Source: Natronobeatus ordinarius
GTDB lineage: Archaea; Halobacteriota; Halobacteria; Halobacteriales; Natrialbaceae
Assembly: GCF_024362485.1 (NCBI RefSeq)
Contig: NZ_CP101456.1
Coordinates: 620,001 to 684,000, forward strand
DNA: 64,000 nt
Direction: 5' to 3'
Part shown: piece by piece, positions 24,780 to 32,031 of the stretch
Layout: every line of letters starts with the position of its first letter
Position numbering within the stretch: the stretch's first letter is position 1
Made by a program: the position numbers and the translations under genes
The notes under the pieces: model-generated
The model's database searches: none
Told to the model about the DNA's origin: nothing
What the model saw: the letters and a program-made list of their open reading frames with translations, nothing else

Positions 24780-25760
24780 TTAGAGCCGCTCAGGGGCGAC
24801 TGCCTCGAGCGTCCGCTCGACCGCCTCGGCCTCGAGTCCTGGCGGGAGGTTCACGAGTGGCGTGTCGATTACGGGGTGGTCCGCGAGCGCTCGGAGTTCC
24901 TCGCGGACGTCTTCGGCCGTCCCCGCACAGCCGAGGTCGCGAACCAGCTCGTCAGTGACGTGTCCTCTGGCGCGGTCGCGGTCGCCGTCGCGCCACGCGC
25001 TGGCGATCCGATCGGCCACCGCCGGGTAGGCAGCCCCGACGGCCTTCCGGTAGCCTTCCCCGGAGCCGACGTAGTAGGCGACGATTCCCCGGACTGCGTC
25101 CATCGCCTCCGCGGGGTCGTCGCTCACGGCGACGTGCACCCACGGCGCGACCGTGATCTCCTCGGGATCCCGGCCACGCTCGTGCGCGGTGTCGGCGATC
25201 TCCGCGAACGCCTCCTCGAGGTGTGACTGCGGAACGTTGTGCGGGAGCCAGCCGTCACAGAGCCGTCCCGTCGCCCGCCGGTTGGCCGGCCCGAGCGCCG
25301 CGTTGTAGATCGGGACGTCGGCCTCGAGCGCCGGGAAGTCGGCGACCGAGAACACCTCGCCGTCGTACTCGACGCGGCCGTCAGCGGCGAGGAATTTCCG
25401 CACGAGCTCGACGGTCTCGTGGGTTCGTCGAATCGGCCGGTCGTAGGTGAGCCCGTGGAGGTCCTCGATCGCTTTCGGCGTGCTCACGCCCAGCCCGATC
25501 GCCGCCCGCCCGTCGGAGAGGCGGTCGAGCGAGGCAGCCCCCATCGCAATCACGGCGGGCGAGCGAGAGAAGACGTTCACGATGGCCGTCCCGAGACGCA
25601 CGTCCTCCGTTCGCTCCGCGACGGCGGCGAGTTCGACGAGCGCGTGTTCACCCCACAGCTCGGGTTTCCAGACCGACTCGAAGCCCAGTTCCTCGGCACG
25701 ACTGGCGAATTCGGCGGGTTCGACACCGTCGACGTCCGGGAGAATGAGTCCCACGTCCAT
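24780..25760 (-). CDS. F420-dependent LLM-class oxidoreductase
   Basis: A 326-residue TIM-barrel protein of the luciferase-like family: 'DVGLILP...EFASRAEELGFESVWKPELWGEHALVELAAVAERTEDVRLGTAIVNVFSRSPAVIAMGAASLDRLSDGRAAIGLGVS' is the F420/FMN-binding half, and 'PIYNAALGPANRRATGRLCDGWLPHNV' the conserved barrel strand. Archaeal members usually use coenzyme F420 (as in the MER family). The substrate is unknown. It is 78 bases downstream of the nicotinate phosphoribosyltransferase gene on the same strand. Confidence 0.85.
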   Translation of the reverse strand: MDVGLILPDVDGVEPAEFASRAEELGFESVWKPELWGEHALVELAAVAERTEDVRLGTAIVNVFSRSPAVIAMGAASLDRLSDGRAAIGLGVSTPKAIEDLHGLTYDRPIRRTHETVELVRKFLAADGRVEYDGEVFSVADFPALEADVPIYNAALGPANRRATGRLCDGWLPHNVPQSHLEEAFAEIADTAHERGRDPEEITVAPWVHVAVSDDPAEAMDAVRGIVAYYVGSGEGYRKAVGAAYPAVADRIASAWRDGDRDRARGHVTDELVRDLGCAGTAEDVREELRALADHPVIDTPLVNLPPGLEAEAVERTLEAVAPERL

Positions 25761-25838
25761 ACGTCACGTCACTTTCCGGTCGACCTTCGTTCTACCGACG
25801 ATCCCTGGTTCGCCCGTGGCCGCCCCACGTCGCGACGC

Positions 25839-26999
25839 TCACTCCGCCTGCGCCCCGAATCCGACCACCGACGCGTCGGCCAGACAGCGCTCGCTCGCCG
25901 TCTCGAGGTCGAACTCCCGAACGACCTCGCCGTCGCGGACGAGCGGCTCGAGCAGCGGCTCACCGTCCTCGGGACCGTCAGTGTCCGCGAGGACGACGTG
26001 GTGGCCCCCGTCGGGTGTCCGGTAGACGTCTTTCACCCCGGCGAGCTTGCCGCGCTTCGAGACCGGCTCGCCCTCGAGGGAAACGATGTCGAGGCTGAAG
26101 TCGATCGGATCGGCGCTGGTGATGTGGCTGCCGACGCCGAAACCGTCGGCGACGTCCCGGAGCGCCCGGAGCTGTTCGGGGCCGAGCCCGCCGCTACAGA
26201 AGACGTCGACGTCCTCGAAGCCCCGGGCGTCGAGCTCCCAGCGCACCTCGCGGACGATGTGGCGGAAATCGCCGCGTCGCGATCCCGTCGTGTCCAGTCG
26301 GACGCCGTCGAGCCGGTCGCCGAGGGTCTCCGCTGCGAGCAGGCTCTCGCTTTTCTCGTCCCAGAACGTGTCCGTGAGCGCGATCCGCGGCACGTCTTCA
26401 GGGACGGCCGCGTCGAACGCCTCCCACGCCGCTGCCTGCTCGCCCTCGCCGAAACAGAACATGAGCGCGTGGGGCATCGTCCCGCTCGCCTCGCGACCGA
26501 GGAGCTGGCCGGCGGCGACGTGGGAGAAGCCGTCGAGGCCGGCGAGCAACGCCGCTCGCTCGACCACGGCCGCGATCGACGGATGGACGTGACGCGCACC
26601 GAACGAGAGCACCAGCGAGTCGGGCGCGGCCAGACGCGTCTCGAGTGCGGCCGTCGCGAAGCCACTGGGCTGAGACAGGAGGCCGAGCAGCGAGGTCTCG
26701 AGTTCGGCGAACTCGAGGTACGGCCCCTCGATCCGCATCACGGGGCCGCCGTCGAACAGCTGTCCGTCGGGGAGCGCGTCGACGTCGACGGCCCGTCCCT
26801 CGAACAGCCTCGCGACCTCGGCGACGCCGGTGAACACTTCGAACGCCCCGGTCGAGAACTGATCGGCGGTCACCTCGGTGACCACGTGGGGGTTCTTCCC
26901 GGCGTACTCGAGCGTCGTTCGCGTTCGCTCGAAGTAGGCGTCCGTCGCGACACCCTCGAGAATCGCCTCCGGTGGAACGGTTCCGAACGGGTTCGACAT
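25839..26999 (-). CDS. pncB: Nicotinate phosphoribosyltransferase
   Basis: A 386-residue enzyme of the NAD salvage pathway, converting nicotinate and PRPP to nicotinate mononucleotide. The archaeal-type motifs are visible: 'TDAYFERT', 'EGPYLEFAELETSLLGLLSQPSGFAT', 'SFGARHVHPSIAAVVERAALLAGLDGFSHVAAGQLLG', 'GTMPHALMFCFG', 'LDTTGSRRGDF', 'VDVFCSGGLGPEQLRAL' and 'GVGSHITSADPIDFSLDIV'. Full length, good GC-rich coding. It may be co-transcribed with the oxidoreductase that follows. Confidence 0.9.
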   Translation of the reverse strand: MSNPFGTVPPEAILEGVATDAYFERTRTTLEYAGKNPHVVTEVTADQFSTGAFEVFTGVAEVARLFEGRAVDVDALPDGQLFDGGPVMRIEGPYLEFAELETSLLGLLSQPSGFATAALETRLAAPDSLVLSFGARHVHPSIAAVVERAALLAGLDGFSHVAAGQLLGREASGTMPHALMFCFGEGEQAAAWEAFDAAVPEDVPRIALTDTFWDEKSESLLAAETLGDRLDGVRLDTTGSRRGDFRHIVREVRWELDARGFEDVDVFCSGGLGPEQLRALRDVADGFGVGSHITSADPIDFSLDIVSLEGEPVSKRGKLAGVKDVYRTPDGGHHVVLADTDGPEDGEPLLEPLVRDGEVVREFDLETASERCLADASVVGFGAQAE

Positions 27000-27085
27000 A
27001 TCACCGCTTGCCAGCGAGAGGCGAAAAACCTACGCTTCTCGTAGCGCGGGTCGTCGACCGGCGACGGCGTATCGAGACTCGAGGG

Positions 27086-27352
27086 TCAGGCGGTCTTCCA
27101 GCTCCAGGCACCGACGACAGCGACGACGACTGCGAGGACGACGAAGACGAGCCACTGGGTGGTTTCGGCCCCCGCGATCGGGGCGAACAGGTCGATCACC
27201 CCCGTCGCTTGCAAGAGTCCGAGCGCGAGCAGGAGGGTCGCGAAGGTCGCAACGACCGCGACCTGGAGCCAGCTTCGCCCCATCTCTGCGCCCTCCTGTC
27301 TCGCCGCTTCCGTATCGTGTGTGGGCGTGTCCGTGGGATCGTCGGGAGCCAT
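27086..27352 (-). CDS. Small two-helix membrane protein
   Basis: An 88-residue protein (start 'MAPDDPTDTPTHDTE') with a disordered acidic head and helices at about 30-50 and 63-86. No recognised family. The frame extends upstream but without coding character. Confidence 0.5.
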   Translation of the reverse strand: MAPDDPTDTPTHDTEAARQEGAEMGRSWLQVAVVATFATLLLALGLLQATGVIDLFAPIAGAETTQWLVFVVLAVVVAVVGAWSWKTA

Positions 27353-27591
27353 CGTTCTCTCGAGTACGAACGGGACACTGGAAACGCTGTGACCTGCATG
27401 CTCCGGGACACGAGCGCGGTACAACGTGTCCCGGCCGCGGGACACAGCACGTCGGGCGCCCGGACTAGTCGGGTTCGAAGCGGTTGGCCGGGGTCGTGAC
27501 CTCGAGCGTGCGACGGCCGATCAGCGCCGCGTCACGACGGCTCGAGCTAAGCACGTGCTACCGTCGTGTAGCCTGCAATTGCAAGGAGTAG

Positions 27592-28038
27592 TTAGGGCTT
27601 GAGCCGAGCGACGTTTTCACGAATCTGTCGAATAAATCCGTCACCCGACTCGTCCTCGAGTGCCTCCCGGAGCGTGGAGTGTCTGGGCTCGTCGAGCATC
27701 ACGAGCTGGAGATACGGTCGGAGCTGGTCGAAGTTCTCCGAGAGGACGACCGAGTGGCTGTCCGTATCGTGTTCGACGACGCCGGAGTCGGCGAGTTTTG
27801 GGACGTGACACTGGACGGAGGAGACGTAAACGCTCTTGTACTCGTTCTTTTCGACCTCGTCGGGTGGGACGTCGTGTTCCCAGCCGGCGACCGTTTCGGC
27901 GAGTCTCGAGAGTTCGACCGGCTCGTCTCGCCCCCGGAGTGCGTAGAGGAGGTACCGTCGGCGACGGTTCGCGAGGAGCTCGAGGATGGTGTCTGCGGTC
28001 AGGTTCTGCGTCTCCTGACCACTGGTAAGGGCCTCCAT
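27592..28038 (-). CDS. DUF7344-type winged-helix protein
   Basis: A 148-residue protein: 'ILELLANRRRRYLLYALRGRDEPVELSRLAETVAGWEHDV', then 'KSVYVSSVQCHVPKLADSGVVEHDTDSHSVVLSENFDQL', the helix pattern of a haloarchaeal winged-helix family in which a conserved HxPKLxxxGVV segment holds the recognition helix. Probably a transcription regulator. A paralogue lies at 50414-50821. Confidence 0.7.
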   Translation of the reverse strand: MEALTSGQETQNLTADTILELLANRRRRYLLYALRGRDEPVELSRLAETVAGWEHDVPPDEVEKNEYKSVYVSSVQCHVPKLADSGVVEHDTDSHSVVLSENFDQLRPYLQLVMLDEPRHSTLREALEDESGDGFIRQIRENVARLKP

Positions 28039-28261
28039 AACACACAGTTACTTCCCGAACCGCAAAAGGGTGTCTTGAATATCTGAAGAACAAACACACG
28101 ACTGCCGATAGTTTGGATACGTTGAACGTACGTCCGAGATTACTAATGAGATGTTGACTCGCTGTGCGGGACAGTGATGGAATCGATTACTGGCCGTAGC
28201 GGCAAAAATTGCACCGACGATTCGAAATCCTTTTTTCCTCCTTCGACCGAGAATTGGATGA

Positions 28262-28335
28262 GCCGCCTTAGCTCAGACTGGGAGAGCACTCGACTGAAGA
28301 TCGAGCTGTCCCCGGTTCAAATCCGGGAGGCGGCA
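28262..28335 (+). tRNA. tRNA-Phe (GAA)
   Basis: A 74-nt cloverleaf with acceptor GCCGCCT/AGGCGGC and discriminator A, anticodon stem CGACT/AGATCG-type around GAA, and T arm CCGGTTCAAATCCGG. It is followed by tandem palindromic units that copy its 3' end (see the repeat at 28336-28616). Confidence 0.93.
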
Positions 28336-28616
28336 TGTTTCTGTGGCCGACCTCGCGAACGAGCGTAGCGAGTGAGCCGTCGGTCACGAAACTGCCAGCG
28401 ACCGGATTCTGAACCCTAAAAGACACGGCCCGGGAGCGCAGCGAAGCGAGCACCCCGGAATGTCTTTTTCCGGTTCAAATCCGGGAGGCGGCATACTTTT
28501 GCGGCGAGCAAACTCGCGAGCCGCAAGTATGCGTTCTGAGCGGATTTGAACTAGACTGAGGTTCTGCGAGCGAAGCGAGCAGGTTCTCAGGTGTGGTTCA
28601 AATCCGGGAGGCGGCA
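28336..28616 (+). repeat. Two tandem palindromic units rebuilding the tRNA-Phe 3' end
   Basis: Unit 1 (28336-28493, 158 bp) and unit 2 (28494-28616, 123 bp) each end with an exact copy of the tRNA-Phe 3' end (GGTTCAAATCCGGGAGGCGG then CA). Each unit holds two dyads. The first follows the tRNA copy directly. The second is a long hairpin whose 5' arm is an inverted T-arm copy (CGGATT(C)TGAAC) and whose 3' arm is the direct tRNA-end copy, around a core with GCGAAGCGAGC. The sequence between copies differs between units, while the layout is the same. Further GCGAAGC-type hairpins continue to about 28800. No gene is seen from 28336 to 28937. Confidence 0.85.
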
Positions 28617-28936
28617 CTCCACCTTTTTCACCGTCGGATCGCCGTAGGCGACCACTCTCTGCTCACGGCGCGACGCGCCGTTCGCATGGTCCGAGAGACA
28701 CAAGATCTCTCGTCACTCGAAGACCGTGGGCGAACAAGGCCGGAGCCGAACGGAGTGAGGCTCCGGTGAAACCACGACTCGCTTCGCTCGCCGTGGTATG
28801 CTGATTTTGACTAAAATTCGATCCCTACCAGTACTGCAACCTGAGAGAAATGACGAGTGAGAGTCATGGCGATGATGGTCTCGCCAGTCCTCAATGACTC
28901 GGCAAACTCGGCGCTGAGAGCAATGTGGAGCGAGCG

Positions 28937-30694
28937 TCAGTATGAGGCGACACCCCAGATCCATTCTATGGCCTGGACTTCGATAGCGGCGGGCCGATCG
29001 ACGACGTGGTCACCCCAGTTCTCGAATTCGACGTGTGTTCGGAGCGGTTCGAGCTCGTCGTCTTCGCGGTGGACCGTTTGGGATACCTCGACGACGTATC
29101 CGGTCTCCCGATCGATCGTCACTTCGACGTCGGCTGTCTCGATCGGACCATGCCCCCGTTCGTTTACTGGGACGGCATCGCGTCCGCTGACAGCGAGCGT
29201 GATCGTGCGATGGGTTTCGTCGACGACCTGCCAGTCCTGTTCGAAAAACTCGGGAGTCGCGTTGATTGACCCAGATGGTTCGCCGGCGACCTCGTACCCG
29301 GAGACCGAGTAGACGACCCAGTTCCCGGCCACGCGTTCGTGCCAGGCGCGATCGGAAAGCTCGGACGGTGGCTGTGGATCTTGGGGATCGATCCACTGCA
29401 TAGCGAACTGTTTCGTGCTGAAATAGCCCGTGTTCGAACTCGTCGGCTCACCATGATGGTCGAACGTGGTCCACGAAACGATATAGCGACGCTGTTGGTG
29501 ATCCATTTCGTAGCGCCACTGGCTCGATTTGACCCATCGGCCCTGGGTCTCGTTGTGCGCGTACGCACTCACGACAGCGCGGTGATTTGCCTCGATCTGG
29601 GGAATCGCATCGGGACTGATGAGTGCTGCGGCATCGTCGAATTCGTTGATCGGGCCGGGTTCGTCGGGCGTATCGACCGGGCGGACGTCCAGTGTGCGAA
29701 CTGTTCCACTTCCGACCAGCAACGCCATAACCAGCAGGAGTGCCAGCGCGACGGCCAAAGGATTGGCGACGAGTGGCCGGTTCTGCACGGAGTACAACGG
29801 GACGGAAGCGCGTGATCCGGGTTGGTCAGCCGGTGGGAGTTTCTCGACTGATTTGGTTCCACAGCAGACCGGGAGCAGTTGCTGGTGACACACCCGGGCG
29901 TGGAAGTTGGCGTACACACCGAGGCTCGCGCTCGTAAAGAGGACGAGCAAACCGAGTGCGAGCGTTTCGTGTAGCGTCGCCGCTGCCACGAATACCGCGT
30001 TCGGGATCGCAAACAGGACCGTCGTGACGAGAGCGTATCCGAGTACAGTTCGCGGTTGGGTTCTGGTAAATCGAAGGCTCTCACGCACGGAGACGACCGG
30101 TCCGGCGTCGGTCCAGCAGATCACGCAGTCGAAAAATCGCACCGAGAGCACGCCGATAGACAGCCCCAGACCGACGAGCACGGCACTGAGATGGAACATC
30201 CTGACTGCGGGGACCAGTTGGCCGTAGCCGAGTGCGTAGGAAGCGTAGCCAGCGATCGTCAGGACGGAGAGTACGACGGCGTGGAGGACGGTGGTAGCGA
30301 GGACCCCGACCAGGAGACTCGCGACGATAGCGATACCGAGACCGGCCAGAAGCGTACTGCCACGTCGCCAGAGTGTGGCGGCTGTGAGTCGGGCCGTTTC
30401 CCGAAGCCGACCGTCCGGAACCCCTGCGATTCGGTTAGTGGTAGATTCGACCCCGATATCGGCTGCGTCGCGGCCGACTCGCGCGTAGATACCGACCAGC
30501 ACTGGTACGCTGGCGAGGGTGACGAGCGAAACGCCGAGCACACCAAGGACCCCCACCTCCAGTGGCATCGTTCTCGTCGCGGCAACCGCCTCAACGCCGA
30601 GAAAGATCCCGATCGAAAGACACGTCGCCAGGCCGCCTACGATCAGGTCTCCCCCTGGAGAACGACGAACCGCCCACCCGATAGTCGTTCGCAT
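28937..30694 (-). CDS. Large membrane protein of unknown function
   Basis: A 585-residue protein with about seven or more hydrophobic segments in residues 15-320 (for example 'VGVLGVLGVSLVTLASVPVLVGIY', 'TLLAGLGIAIVASLLVGVLATTVL'). A further helix near 310-330 is followed by a soluble domain of ~250 residues ('QWRYEMDHQQRRYIVSWTTFDHHGEP...' to the end). The soluble part is beta-rich with several Trp and Asn-X-Ser/Thr. No family was recognised. The gene sits between tRNA-Phe 3'-end copies at 28616 and 30900, so the segment may have arrived by tRNA-directed integration. Confidence 0.65.
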   Translation of the reverse strand: MRTTIGWAVRRSPGGDLIVGGLATCLSIGIFLGVEAVAATRTMPLEVGVLGVLGVSLVTLASVPVLVGIYARVGRDAADIGVESTTNRIAGVPDGRLRETARLTAATLWRRGSTLLAGLGIAIVASLLVGVLATTVLHAVVLSVLTIAGYASYALGYGQLVPAVRMFHLSAVLVGLGLSIGVLSVRFFDCVICWTDAGPVVSVRESLRFTRTQPRTVLGYALVTTVLFAIPNAVFVAAATLHETLALGLLVLFTSASLGVYANFHARVCHQQLLPVCCGTKSVEKLPPADQPGSRASVPLYSVQNRPLVANPLAVALALLLVMALLVGSGTVRTLDVRPVDTPDEPGPINEFDDAAALISPDAIPQIEANHRAVVSAYAHNETQGRWVKSSQWRYEMDHQQRRYIVSWTTFDHHGEPTSSNTGYFSTKQFAMQWIDPQDPQPPSELSDRAWHERVAGNWVVYSVSGYEVAGEPSGSINATPEFFEQDWQVVDETHRTITLAVSGRDAVPVNERGHGPIETADVEVTIDRETGYVVEVSQTVHREDDELEPLRTHVEFENWGDHVVDRPAAIEVQAIEWIWGVASY

Positions 30695-30872
30695 GCCGGG
30701 ATTTTATTGCCTTCGTTAATGAAGATGATGGTCTAATTATGGGTTTGAGAGGGCCATTTGGATAGATCATTTTCGCTCCAGTAGCGGGTTCGAACTCGTC
30801 GTTTGTGGCGGGAGTTACCCGATAGTCCACAGACGCCGGAATGAGTGGCTGAAACAGCTAAATCAATCTGCA

Positions 30873-30900
30873 GCCCCCGAATTACATCCGGGAGGCGGCA
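30873..30900 (+). repeat. Degenerate copy of the tRNA-Phe 3' end
   Basis: This 28-bp stretch repeats the tRNA-Phe T-arm and acceptor end with a few changes; its last 16 bases (ATCCGGGAGGCGGCA plus one) are exact. The bases that follow, TTTCTGTCGCGAAC, are also found right after the tRNA-Val 3' ends near 45172. The rest of the 307-bp gap from 30695 to 31001 holds no gene. Confidence 0.7.
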
Positions 30901-31001
30901 TTTCTGTCGCGAACGACTTCGCCAGCGGAGAACGTGGTGTCCACGAGCTGGCGCTTTTCGTGGCGACGTTTCCGTGCGGTGGCGCCGGACGAATAGCGCG
31001 G

Positions 31002-31751
31002 TCAGACGGCGAACCCACGGAGTTGTCTGTTCCAGCCGATCTCGGACTGCCAGAGGAGCGACCCGTTCGTCCCATCGGTGAGTTCGACCGTCACCGAATC
31101 GCCGCTCGTTACGTCCCCTGTCGAACCGGCGAGGTCCTCCCAGGAATCGATGGTCGTCTCCTCGAGCGTCGGTCGTCGAACCTCCGCTCGCTCCGGGCCG
31201 TGACATACGAACAGGGCACTCGATTCGACCGCTTCGCCACCGTCGTGAGTGAGGGTCACGGTCGTCGTGCTCGAGCCGATTTCCGAGTCGAAGTCGACCT
31301 CGAAGCTCGCGTCGGGAGGGCTGACGCCGGTGAATCGGTCGACGTCGGCGTTTTCCGTGGTGCCCTCCCGTTCGAAGTGATCACGTCTCACGCTGAGGAT
31401 GGGCAGCTGGTTGTCCCACGTCGATCGTTTGTCGAGGGTGACGTCTGCGCTCACACAGTCTCCAGGGTCCAGTCTGTCCGTGTCGAACTCGTACTGGAGG
31501 CCGGTCGTGATCCTGGCAACCCCCGTCGGATCCTCGAGGAGCAGGCCGCGAGCCGGGAACGCAACGATCGTTCCACGCACCGAGATTCGGGGGGCGGTCA
31601 TGCCCGGTTCATCGACGAGCGTCATCGCGTCTTCAAACGTGGTCTCGTCTTCGGTTGGTTCGCAGTCGGTACTGCCGTCGAGCACGCCGAGACAGCCAGC
31701 GAGTCCGACGGCCCCCGTCCCGATCGAAGCGAGGATGGATCGTCGTTTCAC
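31002..31751 (-). CDS. Tat-exported lipoprotein of unknown function
   Basis: A 249-residue protein with 'MKRRSILASIGTGAVGLAGCLG': twin-arginine motif, hydrophobic stretch and lipobox LAGC (Cys at 20), the typical haloarchaeal Tat lipoprotein head. The mature part starts with an OB-like region ('RISVRGTIVAFPARGLLLEDPTGVARITT...GDCVSADVTL') and ends with a beta-rich domain. No conserved enzyme motif. Likely anchored outside the cytoplasmic membrane. Confidence 0.7.
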   Translation of the reverse strand: MKRRSILASIGTGAVGLAGCLGVLDGSTDCEPTEDETTFEDAMTLVDEPGMTAPRISVRGTIVAFPARGLLLEDPTGVARITTGLQYEFDTDRLDPGDCVSADVTLDKRSTWDNQLPILSVRRDHFEREGTTENADVDRFTGVSPPDASFEVDFDSEIGSSTTTVTLTHDGGEAVESSALFVCHGPERAEVRRPTLEETTIDSWEDLAGSTGDVTSGDSVTVELTDGTNGSLLWQSEIGWNRQLRGFAV

Positions 31752-31874
31752 GTCTTCCGGTTCCGACGTATTTTACAAATATGTTACCATCAGTAGGTAA
31801 GTGTGATTGCAGGTGCCCCGGCTGCTCGCGATCGGGTGCCTTCTCGATGAGTTCGTGTGGCGTGTTATAGTACT

Positions 31875-31978
31875 CGTTGAAACGAGTTACACCCGGTCAC
31901 GGCCGAGCGGCCAGCCTCGGTGTCGTCGTCGAGGCTGGCCGCCGACGTTCGTGACCGGGTGTGCAATGACTTTCAACG
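31875..31978. repeat. 104-bp imperfect inverted repeat (MITE-like or terminator)
   Basis: The ends are CGTTGAAA and TTTCAACG; inside, ACACCCGGTCACG pairs with CGTGACCGGGTGT and CGGCCAGCCTCG with CGAGGCTGGCCG around a 10-base loop. A DNA cruciform or RNA hairpin of about 45 bp per arm could form. It lies downstream of the propeller gene's stop and upstream of the lipoprotein gene. It could be a miniature transposable element or a strong terminator. Confidence 0.7.
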
Positions 31979-31997
31979 GTTACTATTCGGACGGGGT

Positions 31998-32030
31998 AGC
32001 GATTACCGGTAACACGGTATACCGATCCGT
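31998..32030 (+). repeat. 33-bp direct repeat, copy 1 (left of the propeller gene)
   Basis: One of two copies (32 of 33 bases identical) with the core ACCGGTAACACGGTATACCG and ending GATCCGT. The other copy is at 36127-36159. It ends two bases from the propeller gene's stop. Contains the perfect 10-bp palindrome CGGTATACCG. Confidence 0.8.
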
Positions 32031-32031
32031 G

